DNA of 64,000 nt from Tetrastigma voinierianum (GCA_016808115.1 JAEQBH010002433.1:1-64000); one strand, 5' to 3'. Positions 22,548 through 34,680 are shown, counted from the first letter of the stretch. Made by a program: numbers and translations. The notes: generated by a model not told the origin, from the sequence alone.

Positions 22548-24942
22548 TGTAAAACCTGGGAAAAAATTGAAAATTTCTGAAAAAGAAAGGCAAAACATTG
22601 ATTTTTCAATACGTATAGGTTGAAAACCTGGAAGTTTTCTAGATCTCTGATGGTGAAACGGACCTTGCCATTGGGTTCGTCTCGCGAAATTTAGTTTCCC
22701 AGTCGAATTTCGTTGAATTCTGAGATAGTCGGAATTTCATATTTTTCGAGGCATCGGGTGTCAGGCGACACATGGCAAGCCATGTGAGTGGAACATGGCA
22801 GGCCATGGGTGTGACACATGGAAAGCCATGTGTCAAAATGCATTCCATGTGTCACCTTGCATGGAATGTGCAATTCGACTGCTAAATAGGAATGAGTTCG
22901 AGTGAAGGGCGGCCCGAAAAAAGAAAGGAAAGAAAGAGAAAAAGAAGGGAGAGAAAGGAAAGAAAGAGAAGAAAGAAAGAGGAAGGAAAGAAAGGGAGAG
23001 GAAAGAGAAAGAAAAGGAAATTCGAGTGTACCTACGGTCGAGCGGTAGGACAGGTAAAGTTCGAAGATTTGATGAGGGGCTACCCTTCAAGAGGTAGGGA
23101 TTATTCATACTTTGGTTTATTTTTAGGCTTTAGGCTATTGTTTGGGCTGATTTTGGAACCGTATTGTGCCATGTTAATGGCATGGGATATATTTGTAGCC
23201 AAGTTAAAGGCTGCTTTCGGAGCGAATTTGGGTTGAAAAAGTGCATTTGCGAGGGTTGCGAAATGCTCCTACCAACCTGAACCTGTGTGGTGGATTAAGC
23301 GCAATAGGCCAAATGTGGTAATACTCAACTTGAGCGATCATATCTTTCTCGTTCGAACTCCGATTCACGCGTTTTTAGACTCTATGAAAGCTATTTGAGT
23401 CTCAAATCTAGACATATGCTAGTGATTGAACATTTTGATGCTCACATCATTGCAAATTTTGATCATAAAACCGAGTGTACTAATTGCATGGCATGACATG
23501 CTTGTTTGATGAAATGTTGATATGTGTATTAATATATTGACATGTGATGAATTGTATGTGTAGATATGGCCATTACATGGCATGTTGTAGGTTATTTTGT
23601 GGGCATGTTATGTCATAGTTTAGCCTAGAGGATAAAGTGCTTCATTACTTGATTAAGTAATGATTTGTATGTGATGTTGATATGTGCTTGTGTGATACAT
23701 TGATATGAATGAGGTAATGTAGGGAAATTATCTGCATGTCTGATATAATTGCCCAGGATACATTGGTGATGTGCATGTTTGATAAAAGTATCCATGGCAT
23801 TCATCATATATGTGACATGGTACAAATGACAATGCTTTTATACATTTGCATATGCTGCGGGGACATCGCATTGAATGGGTGTGAGTGTGTAGTGCCATCA
23901 CACACCATCCTTGGTGGTTGATCAATGGACGTCACGTTGAACAAAGTTCAGCGGGTTTCGATTGTTCGCGGGAATGGCAGGAAGTAGTGCCATCCATGGC
24001 GCGTCAGCAGTGGTTGATGAGTGGGGTATGTCGCGCTTTGTTGAGCGAGTTCAGTGGAGTTCCACTATTCGCAGAGCATGAAAACTTGTGTCAGGTAGTA
24101 GCAAGCAAGGATACATACCCCCTCGGGTGAAAGACCCAGTATTTTTGGTTATATATATGTGTCCAACGGTGAAAGCCCGTGAAAGTGTAGGAAGGCTTGT
24201 GAAGCTCTTGTTGAGACACCAAAATTCGCACCCACAAGACACATGTTTAGTTAATAAAGGTTCATTGGGTACAATATCAATAGGTTTTGGTTTATAAAAA
24301 AAAAAAAAGAATTTCGTTTTGGAAAATGATCATTGGATAAGAACATCAGTGATGGTTTACCACACATTGGCCTGTGCATTGTGTGGATGGAGTCGGTGAG
24401 GACTCGGGGCATGGTACATGATTGAGTCACATCTCATTTCATGGCATGTGGGATTCCATGGTAGAAATTACATTTTACATGGAATGATTGTGGTGAGTGT
24501 GCGACCATTACATGTGCACTTAGGTGGGAGTAGCCTGCGTAGGAGTTATCTCTGCGGGCTTGGCTCGCCTTTATGGGAAAACATTTCGGGTGCAGACCAG
24601 GACAACTTTGGTGGACGAGGCGCTCATCTAGGCCGTAATTGTGAAGAAGGCCGACATGTGGCCTTGATATTCATTTTGTAAAATATATTAGAACAAAATA
24701 GTTTTAATATATGATTTTGTATAAGAGTGTTGTAATAAACTCTTAAGGACTATTGTGACATAGTCTTAGGTAATATTTTGAGTATGGTTGAAAGGGCCAG
24801 GTGGGGCTACTTTTACTCATAAATGAGTCTCAATGAATGAGACACGATAGTATGATATCGAGATATCACGATAACCATAAGTATTAGGTTGGCCCAGAGA
24901 GGAGTTTGAAATTGGCCCAGGACCCGGGAGTTTGGGGCATCA
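22548..24942 (+). mobile_element. Tekay-A 3' LTR (2395 bp)
   Basis: The LTR begins TGTAAAACC and ends GGGGCATCA. Landmarks are three short palindromes at 22769-22786, 22794-22807 and 22814-22833, a purine-rich tract (22917-23022), the near-identical block shared with the 5' LTR (23460-23800), a tandem duplication (about 23895-24060), a TATATATA box (24150-24158), the CTCGGGTGAAAGACC block (24122-24137) and an A-run (24297-24308). Frames inside it (for example 22892-23236 and 23885-24130) do not encode a recognisable protein. A minus-strand relative lies at 35146-37672. Confidence 0.9.
24150..24158 (+). promoter_or_regulatory. Candidate TATA box in Tekay-A 3' LTR
   Basis: TATATATAT lies in a block well conserved between the LTRs (counterpart 17040-17049). 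It could set the element's transcription start. No initiator or poly(A) signal was confirmed. Confidence 0.35.
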
Positions 24943-26109
24943 AAGCGCGATTCAGAGTTTGGATGAGTAAGATAGGACATCAAAAAGTGAAGGAACGAAT
25001 TTTTGACTTAAGCGTGAGTCCACTCATGCTATAGCGTGATTATGCTTGGCTCATTCTAGTAGCTCCTATTTTTTTGCCACGATGTAACGTCAAATCCACC
25101 ACGCTATAGCTTGGATGTCAGGGCCCAAAAAGTTGATAAAGCCCATTTGTTCTGCTCTCTTGGTTTTAGCTTTAAAAGAATGAATTTAGGGCATTTAAGA
25201 GGGGGTTTCTCAGTGGAGGCAAATAGGGAGGTTCCCTTGGGTGGAAACACCTTAAGGAAAATGCTCTTTTGAGGAAGAAGATCTTGAAGAAGAATGAGGA
25301 AGATTGGAAGAAAATAAGGGCTTCAATTCCCATCTAGTTTATTTATTCTCTTCTTTTCCTACTTTTCTTTATCTCATTGGTTGTATTTCCCCCTCCATGA
25401 GCTATTCTCTTTTTCTAGGGTTTTGATGTAGTATGACAATGAACTATGGTATTGCGCTTTAATTTGTAAATCTTTGAACCTTTAATCTCATTATATTAAA
25501 TATTACATTCTAGTCTTCATGCTTGATGATCGATCTCCATTAACAAGATTTGTGACCTAATTTGAGACTAATAAGTGATAATTAGGTTAGACCATGAATA
25601 AAATGTCATGTTTCACTATAGAATAAAGATATTTGTGGGTTACATGTGGCTTTATGGATTCTAATGCTTAATGCATCCTTGGTTATGATTGTTTGAGGTA
25701 GTGATACAGTATAACAATTTCCATGGATAGATTGTTATTGCTTGAGAAAGAATAGCATGTGCTTAGGTGAAATCCGTCATTAATATATAATTTAGGCATC
25801 ATTGGGACCATTTTGAATCTCACCATGGAAATTTGTTTGATAAAATCAAAACTCTAAATTTTCTTGTAATTACATTTTCTCTTTACATGTTAGAGATTTT
25901 AGTTTAGGATTTCTTTAGTTTAGCTTGTTTTCATATACTCTTTATCTTTGTGTTAATCCGAATAAAGTTAGGATTATTCTAATTTCAGTAATTAGTAACC
26001 TAAGCCTCGTGAAACGATACTCTTACTTTTACACTTTATTACTTGAGGCAACGCATGCATTTGTGCACATAGGCGTATACATTTTACATAACACACATCG
26101 AGCCTATCA
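24943..26109 (+). mobile_element. Athila-0 3' LTR, part 2
   Basis: This continues the LTR begun at 1937. Supporting text includes CTAGGGTTTTGATGTAGTATG near 25415, an Athila LTR hallmark, and an end region reading CTCGTGAAACGATACTC, TACTTGAGGCAACGC and GTGCACATAGGCG (26005-26075). The latter is a decayed form of the Athila LTR tail with its GGGATCGA..CC and TGCACTTGC blocks. I place the end at TATCA (26109) because it mirrors the TGATG start, but no 5' copy is in the window to confirm it. Total length would be 1445 bp. Confidence 0.6.
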
Positions 26110-26429
26110 ACAGTATGATTTCATTATTTGTAATGTCTTAGTTTATAAGTTATGTTTCATGATTTAAATCAAGTCTAGACTTATCATCAAATCAATATAA
26201 GCAAACATGGTATAAGTATGTGAGTAATTTCAATTTAGACATTTTTACCAAAATTTGTACCAACCTTTGTATTTTAATTCTTTTTAACTTGTATTTATCA
26301 ACTTCATCCCAGCTTCTTCATTTTTTTTTCCAAAATTTCCCGTGAATGTGTGACTCAAACTATGGGTCAAGTTAATTCAATTTAAAAAATATATTTTTAA
26401 TAAATAAAGAATATTAGGAAGGCTCACAG

Positions 26430-26430
<1 letters not shown>
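26110..26430. other. AT-rich flank, no gene
   Basis: Nothing recognisable. This is the first sequence outside the nested block on its right side. Confidence 0.4.

Positions 26431-26431
<1 letters not shown>

Positions 26432-26521
<90 letters not shown>
26432..26521. repeat. (AT)n microsatellite, about 45 units
   Basis: An uninterrupted run of alternating A and T of about 90 bp. Its length in the assembly may be inexact. The 102-codon minus frame spanning it, with a long YI repeat, is an artefact. Confidence 0.97.
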
Positions 26522-26523
<2 letters not shown>

Positions 26524-26799
26524 TTGATTCAACAATACAAATACCAATAGTTGAGCTTCAATAAAGGTAAACGTAGATGTGCTATATAATTTAACAAGTA
26601 CATTCAAGTTGCATATTTCAACTTTACAAACACTTTTTGAAGAAAAACAACAATAGGAAAATGCATACATATGATTTCCACTCAAACAAATACATAGGCT
26701 TACACAAACAATTAAATAGATAATCGTGTTTATTAAGTACTTCCTTATTTGTGTAGCAAATTACTTGAAGATCTCCTGCCATATCCATAACTATCATTG

Positions 26800-27052
26800 T
26801 TTTGCTATAGCCACCAACATGATCATTAGAAAAACGGTGGCCTCCCAAAAAATGGTGGTGGTGGCGGCGGCCGTCCCCCAAAAAATGGTGGTGGTGGTGG
26901 TCTTCCGAAAAATGGTGGTGGTGGCGGAGGCCCCCCGAAAAATGTTGGCGATTGCCCACCAAAAAATGGTGGTGGTGGCATTGGTTGTGGTTGTGGCCTA
27001 TTTGAATCGCATCATGATCATATCCCCTCTGCGCCACCACCACCTCCTTCAC
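26800..27052 (-). pseudogene. Proline-rich PPPP-FFG repeat ORF fragment
   Basis: On the minus strand one frame (about 26990-26835) gives a short repeat protein with four to five units of P4-6 followed by FFG(G/R), ending at a TAA. A possible start codon lies in MPPPPFFGG near 26980. The same frame after the stop gives an SYGYGRR-type basic tail that ends at a stop near 26750, so one protein may have been interrupted. The plus strand of the same DNA reads as glycine-rich (GGGGG-PPKN). The longest minus frame (142 codons, 26624-27052) is histidine-rich and probably the wrong frame. I do not recognise the family, and which frame was used cannot be decided from sequence alone. Confidence 0.35.
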
Positions 27053-27129
27053 ACCGCAATCACAAATATGCAGGCGACGATAACAACGCGCGATCTCGAA
27101 CTATTCGCGGGCCGTGGTGGATAAAGCCC

Positions 27130-28013
27130 AAGGTAAAAACACAATTTACCATACCAAATTCCCCCAACGCCCACCCCCTTATTATTTTGTTTTCCCTCCT
27201 TTTCCCTTTCCCCTTTCCTATTCTCATGATTTCTTATTCTGTGATAAAATTTTCCCTTAGCCCTAACAATCTCATTCCATCCTCTTAATTTCCGTGATCT
27301 TATCAGAACCCTAATTCACGCCTCTTTTTTTGTTCTCTACTCTGATCGTTGTCTACATTCAAATCCAGAGTTTTGGGGTAAATTCCCTTCCCTTGGTTGC
27401 TTTGGCTTTTCTGCCATCATTGTTTGAATATCGAGAAAATCGGGAATTGAAAATGAATTTTCGTTTTCTCATTTTCCAAACAAAGACAAGCTTAGCGTCT
27501 AATTTTTTTTACTTGTTTTCCTTCCTTATTAAGTATTTCCTGTGATATCTTCATTCTGATTTTATTTTTGTTTTATATCTATCGTTTAGGCTTTCCTCAA
27601 GATTTTAGGTCTTTGGCTTTTAATAGATAATTATAATTATATCTTTATGGCTTATTCTTATGCTGCATTCACGTGCTGTGTCGCTCTCCCCATACCCTAC
27701 GTTTTGTGGTTGCTGAAGGAAAATAAAAGAAAATCAGTTTTTCCAAATCGGGAAACCTATTTGATAAATTGTTGAAAGAAAACAATTTTTTTTTTTGAGA
27801 ATTTGTTCCAAAAACATATTATTTATTAATCTAGATTTGAGATGTTTTTGGGTTGTACCAAGCATAACCATTGACAACATGAGAAAGTACTTTTGAAAAC
27901 TTTTGCATCCTACATTGGTGTGCAGGATCTTCATGGAGAACAAGCTTAACAATTGTTTTTCATATTCAAGTTCCTAAACTTTTTTTTTTTTTTTCAAAAA
28001 CGATAGAGGACTG

Positions 28014-28044
<31 letters not shown>

Positions 28045-29040
28045 GATCCCAAACAAGATCTAACACCTCACGTAATCATAGGTTTCTTCTCTCTGAGTAT
28101 CCATCTATTCGCATTGTTTTCTGTGGTTTTCGCTTCTATATCAAAATGTGTTTCGTGTTTATCATCACCTATTCACCGTTACTTTCTAAGATGATTAGGG
28201 CTTGGTCGATTGCTTCTCGCTCATTTTTTTTCTCTTGCCTCTTTTCATTTATTTTCTATTTTGATTCCTGTGAAAACTAATTTTGAATAAGTAATGAGAA
28301 TTGCATTCTTGTTTATCTCGCTTAAAGATTCGAGAAAGTGAAATATTGAAGTAATACGTGCATTAGAAGTATTTGTGTCTTTTAAGTAAATTATAGAATT
28401 TCTCATTTCATGTGGAATTAATTTTCTTGTTTTTTTTTTAAAATCGCTTGTTCATTCAGAAACTCCGAGATGAAGAACATAGAAGAAGAGCTTAACATAG
28501 AAGAATTTCCGTATATTTCATACTTGCCTAACAAGACAAAAACCCTTACATAAATATCCTCCCTTTTGGGACTCACCCCAAAAGCACCTAACCTAAATTG
28601 GTTATAACCAAAACAACGAAAATTGAAAAGAGAAAAAGAAATATTCTCTACGCCCTCTGCCAAGTGAGATGCTTGTTTATTAACCCAAAAACCCTTACAT
28701 TTTTTTCCCTTTTTCTTCATGCAACTTATTCTAATTGTGTACATTGTATTATAAATTTCCTAGTCATCTAAGGATCTTTTACAAATTGTGAAGTAGTGCA
28801 ACAATAATTGTAACTATGGAGATGATGTTTACGTTATTTCATTTTGTAGTTTATTTGCAATACCTAATATATTTATTAGGTAAGGGATATGTCCTCGTTT
28901 AATTAGAAGCCGCCAATTATATTTATACCCAAACCCTATCTCTAGTTTGATAAATGTGCAATTTGGGTATGATATGTTCCTATGTGATATTTGTTTCTCT
29001 AGTTTGTTTCTCTAATTTTCAACCCTATCTCTACTTTATT
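27130..29040. other. Noncoding stretch, pyrimidine- and T-rich
   Basis: No gene is supported. 27180-27350 is C/T-rich with CCCTAA-like text, as in plant promoters and 5' leaders. CAGAG/GTAAATTCCC at about 27368 and TTTAG at about 27590 could be intron borders of a leader for the transposase-like gene at 29044, but this is speculation. Poly(T) runs lie at 27787-27797, 27979-27995 and 28013-28040. Confidence 0.3.
28430..28745 (-). mobile_element. Possible LTR fragment
   Basis: On the minus strand this reads GGGAGGATATTTATGTAAGG (TATA-like, near 28545-28565), followed by ATTCTTCTATG and TCTTCTTCTATG direct repeats. This layout resembles the promoter half of a Ty1/copia LTR. No second copy, ends or target duplication were found. 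A 108-codon minus frame here lacks any domain. Confidence 0.2.
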
Positions 29041-29043
29041 AGG

Positions 29044-31450
29044 ATGGAAGATCAAGAACAAAAAAGAGCAAAAACAATTTTTTCGTTCTTCAAAAAGAAA
29101 AGTGGAGAAGAAACATCAAATCTCCTAGTCTTAAACCTTGAGTTTAGTGGTAGAAACATCAACAAGTGTTTACTATTCCTATGATCTCCCGTGGGTTGTT
29201 GAGCCTCAAAGTCCTCAACCTCAAACAAAAGTTTCAAGAATGAACTTGATCGAGATCCCGCATTGCGTATTCCGATATGGAAACATCCTGATTATAATCA
29301 AGATGAAGTTAGACGTGCTTATATAAAGTGGGGACCAAATCAACCTATCTTGGCTGAGTATCCGAGGACTAAAACTGGAGTTCAAAATTGAAGATTTCAA
29401 GAAAGTTGGTACAAAAAATTTCCATGACTAGAGTATTCTATTTCAAAAGATGAGGCATTTTGCTTTCCGTGCTTTGTTTTTCAAGGTCATGAACCTCTAC
29501 ATCCTGCATTTACCGTTGATGGTTTTAGTAGTTGGAAGAGAGTGAATAATGGGGTCAAATGTGTTTTCTTGTCACATATGGGAGGTCCTGTTTCCACACA
29601 CAATAATGCTGTGAGAAATGCCGGTATGCCAAGAATATATCATGCACATTGATAAAGTTAAGGAATGTTCGTGCTCGAAGAAATAAAAAGAGCAAATCGT
29701 ATCATGTTTTAAGGCTACCATTGATAAGGTTCAATGGCTTACTTTACTGTGGGCGTGCCTGAGAGGTCGTGGATGAATCTATAATGTCAAAGAATCGTGG
29801 GTAATCTAATCAGATGATTAATGATGGCAAAGTCGAATGTCGAGAGAAAATGATATTTGCCTACGTAAAAGCCTGGAAATGCAAAGTATACGCCCTCCTA
29901 TGATCCAAAAAGATATTTTCAGATATTCTAGCTACTTCAAAGTAAGAGAAAAAATATGTGAAGAAGCTGGAATGCCAAAGTTTTGTATTTTCGTTGATGA
30001 AGAAAGGATGCATCAACTAAAGAACGTATGGCAATTGTTCTAAGATTTGCTGGATGTTCGTGGTTTTTTTGCAGAGAGATTTTCGAGATTGTGCATGTTA
30101 AAGATACCACTTCTTAACTCTTAATAGGCACATCAAAGTTCTAACCTCGACACAATTTGCACATTCGAGATTTAATGGTGTCGTGGATATGATGGTGATA
30201 AAGAACATGCGTGGTGCATTTAATGGATCGCAGCTTTGTTCCTCGCAATGAATGTGAGTATGCATACTATGTTCATCGCTTTACTTCATCGCTATAACTT
30301 GCATTAGTTGCAACTGCTGAAGATGAGATTTCAATATGGCAATTCTTTTCCAAATCGACATGCATTGTCAATCTTATTAGTGCTTCTCCTAAGCGTCATA
30401 CAGAGTTGCGATCTGCCCAAGCTATTGAGATTGAAAGGGAGATAACTAGCCAGAACGAGACTGTAAAGGCTAATCGATGGGTACTTTGCATCGAGCCGGT
30501 ACTACTGGGCTGGAGCTCACATTTTGAATCCATTCAAGGGTCCGTTAGATATGTATGGTGCTATCATTAGTGTGTTTGAATGTATGGTTAATGAAGGATC
30601 TTCAAATACAATTCATGGGAAGTCAGGTTCTTTTTAATGGCAATGAAGTCCTTCGATTTCATATTCATATTGCTTATGCACAAGATTATGGGGATTACAG
30701 ATATGCTTTGTCTGCATTGCAAAGATAAATCATTAGATATTTCCTTAATGCACGAATTTAGTCTCATCTTTAATAAAATCATTGCTTCAAACTCATGGTA
30801 GTAGAAGGTTTTCGATTATCTCCGACCATGTGAAATCGCTTGGTATGAAATTTGATGTTGATATACCCGATATGAGCACTCGGGGAAGATAAAGGGGCAA
30901 GACGTTCATGTCAATAGAATGATAACATTACAATTGATCATCACTATCACATGGACATATTTAATGCTACGATTGATCATCAGTTAGAAGAGTTACATAG
31001 TAGATTCAATGAAGAGACAATTGAATGCTTATGCCTCGCCTCTCGCTTAGATCCCTGACAACTTTAAATCTTTCAACTCGATCGTATTTTTTTTACTTGC
31101 TGAGAAGTTTTATGCAGCTGATTTTGATAGACAAGACATGCATTATTTGAAATGTCAACTAGATCATTATCAATTTGATGTGGTTCTCCATGAGAGGTTT
31201 CAAAGTATGTCTATAATTTCATAATTATGTCGTGGTTTAGTAGAAACAAATAAGACAGAGTCCTACAATTTGATCGATAGTCGATTGCCTTATTTTAACT
31301 CTTCCCTGCTTCTTACTAAGAATCCCTCGTAAAGAGCATTTTCTCAACCATGAAACATGTCAAAAGTACTCTTCGTGAACAAAATGGAAGATGAGTATTC
31401 GACCGATTCATTATTGTTCACATCAAAGAGAAATAACTAAGCAATCGATA
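29044..31450 (+). pseudogene. hAT-family transposase-like gene (ZMYM/TTF-type), decayed
   Basis: An ATG at 29044 opens a lysine-rich N-terminus (MEDQEQKRAKTIFSFFKKK). In the same frame from 29242 comes DPALRIPIWKHPDY, then RRAYIKWGPNQP and FCFPCFVFQ, the TTF-type zinc finger region of plant ZMYM1-like/hAT proteins. Later pieces follow the family order: AGMPKFCIFVDEE (29970-30008, DUF4371 region), HVKDTTS (about 30095), GSHF-type text near 30500, VDIPDMSTRG (about 30860), and an HVKSTLR-type C-terminal dimerisation block (31340-31400). Many stops and frameshifts interrupt it. No terminal inverted repeats or 8-bp duplication were found. Confidence 0.8.
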
Positions 31451-34400
31451 CTGCATTCAATATAGATGCCTGCTCTAGGAACGACCGAAGAGTCCAATTT
31501 CATTAGTAAGTGTTTATGAGTTTAAATTTCATATTATTAAATATATGTTTATGAGTTTACATTTGTATTTTGTTAGTCATATGAATGCTTGTATTATTAA
31601 ATATAGCTTAGCCCCGATAAATAAAAATCTGCTTCGCTCCTCGTAACAATCCTGGCCACATCTTCCATCATTCACACGCGCCACCACCTTCACCAGCCAT
31701 TGACGTAGTAGTTACTCATTTTCCTACAATGTTATACCTCTATAAGATTAGAAGGTATTTATATATCATTAATACAATATTTTATAGAAAACATATCAAT
31801 TAAGTTTTCTAAATTTCAATCAACATTATTGTATTGAATAGTTTTCACTTTATGAAAATAACGACAATGAAATATTAATGTATATTGAAGTTTTCAGTCA
31901 TATTATAATATCACGCTCACACATTTAACAACATCTTTCAAGTTTTTCCGATAACAATATAAGCAATAATCGCTTTATTTAGTGAATTCATTTTTAGTTA
32001 AAAACTTGTTTAATATATATCCAACTAAGGTAAGGTATATCTAAAAAATTTAATTAAGATATACTCATAACCACGGTATGATTAGGTAAACCAACTATAG
32101 GCATAAAGAAGTTTGGAAAGGTCAATCTATTGAAATCAAGAACCCAATATGTATTTAGTGTGTTTAAAAAGCAATGAGAGAAGAACACTCCTACAAGACA
32201 ACCTTGAGAAATATATCTTTTTTTTATATATATAATTAACGAAAATGACTTCTATGAGTTATATATTTATTGGTTTTCTTTATGATCCACAAATGCCCTT
32301 AGTAAGTTTAGTTATTACATTCTAAATGGACAATAATGACAATAAAATTGTTACAATGTATTATCTTTAAGTTACTTGTAAGATGAATTTTTTAACACTA
32401 TATTTAAGCTATGTTTCTTTCCCAAGAAAATTTAAAGAAAATGGCATTAGAAAGAAAATAGAGGGAAAAAGTAGAATAAAAGAAAAAAATGAAGAAAAAA
32501 ATATAGTTGAAAAATTGTTATGAATTTTATTGAATTACGTAAATAAATGTTATAAATTTACACATTGACATGTTGATTTGTAAAAATTGTGAATATATGA
32601 TCCTAATGGTTTTTAAAATTATTATTATAATAAAGATTTATTGAGGAAGCTACGTAGAAAATGAGTTTTAACCTTATAAAATAGTTGTTTATTTGACCAA
32701 TCCTAACATCTACTTATTAACTGAGTATGACCTGATTCTAATTCGACTTTAGGACATAAGTTTAAATCCAATATATCCATGTAAATTGGAATATAAATGA
32801 GCTCTAAGCTAGGCATAAACTATGAGTAGATGTTTGTACAACATTAATGTATTATATTTTTTTCTATCTAAATTTTTGTAAGGTAAATTTAATTTGATAA
32901 ATAGATGAAAATACACTTAAAAATAGAAAATTTTGTAGAGTGAAGGCCAAATAGTTTTATACATGTTCTATTTGTATCCACAGAATAATGAGAGGAAGAA
33001 GAAAACCTATTTTACGTTACCTTACCAATACAAAGCCAGTAGATAGACATTCTTTTATGACGTAAACAAACACACATTGAGGTCAATGATTGACTTTGTT
33101 ACTATTCATAATGTAAAGTCAGTAAAATATGTTTGCATACTCAGAAGAATTCATTATATATTTTGTTTTGTGAATGTTTTGGCCTTATCTTATGTAAGAT
33201 AGATCAATTACTAATCTGTTATTATTAATTCTGGAAAGCTAATTAAAAATAATGATTATTTCCATTATTATTTTATTTTTGTCTGAGGTAACATCTATTA
33301 GTCAATATTTCTTATAATTTATATTTTATATATATTATTTAAAATAAATTGTGTTTTTAATCAACGCCCTCGCGAATAATAAATTATTACTATTTTTTAA
33401 TATTTTATTTCAATTGGAATTTGATTATTGAACACATGATATGAGATGGGATGCTTACCAAGCATTCACACTATAATTTTAACTGTTGGTCTTCTTTCTT
33501 CTTATCACCGCAAGCAAACATCTTCTGTCTTAATTTATTTATTAATTGATTATAACTATAGAAAATTGGACATGTTTTTATATTAATTTTCTTACTTGGT
33601 GGACTTTATTTTGTCAACCATCGTAGGTTTGTATTTTAATGCACGTTGTTTACACGTACAGAAGACTTTTAATGCTCTCGATTAATTTTTTTTTTTTTAT
33701 TATCCCAATGCTCTAACCATAAAACAAATATACTGAAGGCTTTTTCCTTTAAATATATGTAACTTGAATATTTATTACACTCTACAGCTTAAATTAATTT
33801 TCGAAATTAAATAATCTTAAATGATATTACCAAAGATTGGTAACTGTTAATCAGGTACAAATATTTTAAATGATAGTGCAAAGGATAAGGATAATATAAT
33901 TTTAAAGTAAATTTGACTTGAACACATTAAAGTCAAGGTAAAATTGATTTGTATAATAAAATATTCTCTTCAAGCATAAGAAGCTTCTAAGAAAATAATT
34001 TGTACTAAAATATACATAGGATGACAAAGTATGCATGTGAATGATATTTGCATGCAATAATCTATATTTATTAAACTGGGAACAAATAAAATAAAGTAGA
34101 TTTAGTATTCTGTTAAGATGTCAATACATTCCAAGAAAAGACATCTCAAACCTGCCTTGTGAAAATTAAAGATAAGTAGATAACAATAGCCGATATATCC
34201 TATTTAAATGGTAAAACTTTATCTAGCCAGAATATGATCTATTTAATTATTATACAAGAATAATTTGATACAAAGATGACCCCTTTATTGGGAAATTACA
34301 TATCTTTATGAGAATATTATAGTATAATTACATTGCCCACATGTAATGCAAATAATAATAATCATCTAGGTCTACGTCAAGGATATTAGATTATATAATA

Positions 34401-34680
34401 CATATCAATTTATCCCAAAGGTTGATATATCAAATTATATAATCTAACATGTTAATATAGTTAAGATACATGCCTTCTATTTTATTTGTTGCTTATAGTT
34501 ATAGAAAATTACACGTTTATATGTGGTAGACTTTGTCATGTTGGTAGGTTTTGTATTTTAATTCTTTTTTTTCTTTTTATTTGAAGTTTCAGTTTGATAA
34601 GCGCAAGCACAAACGCTCTCACTTTTTCTTGTAGATGTCCGACTTTACTGTACATTTTTTTTCAATCCCAAGATACTCGA
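31451..34680. other. AT-rich intergenic DNA, no gene seen
   Basis: Both strands are stop-dense and strongly AT-rich, with no frame above about 60 codons and no recognisable element. 31600-31730 is somewhat less AT-rich but shows no motif. Confidence 0.5.

Larger units (their letters stand above)
2215..24942 (+). mobile_element. Tekay-A: Tekay/Del-type Ty3/gypsy chromovirus with nested insert
   Basis: The element has two LTRs of about 2.3-2.4 kb. Between them are a Met-tRNA-type primer site, eroded gag-PR-RT-RH-IN, a chromodomain-like C-terminus and an AAGGGGGGAAGAA polypurine tract. Long LTRs plus a chromodomain after integrase fit the Tekay (Del) clade. The 5' LTR is interrupted by Athila-1 (2449-15701). 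Without that insert the 5' LTR is 2317 bp, against 2395 bp for the 3' LTR. Flanks AGGCG/AAGCG look like a target-site duplication with one change. Coding frames are broken throughout, so the copy is not autonomous. Confidence 0.88.

Noticed and set aside
26377..26685. 102-codon minus frame with a long Tyr-Ile repeat
   Set aside because: It is the translation of the (AT)n microsatellite; no start context or domain.
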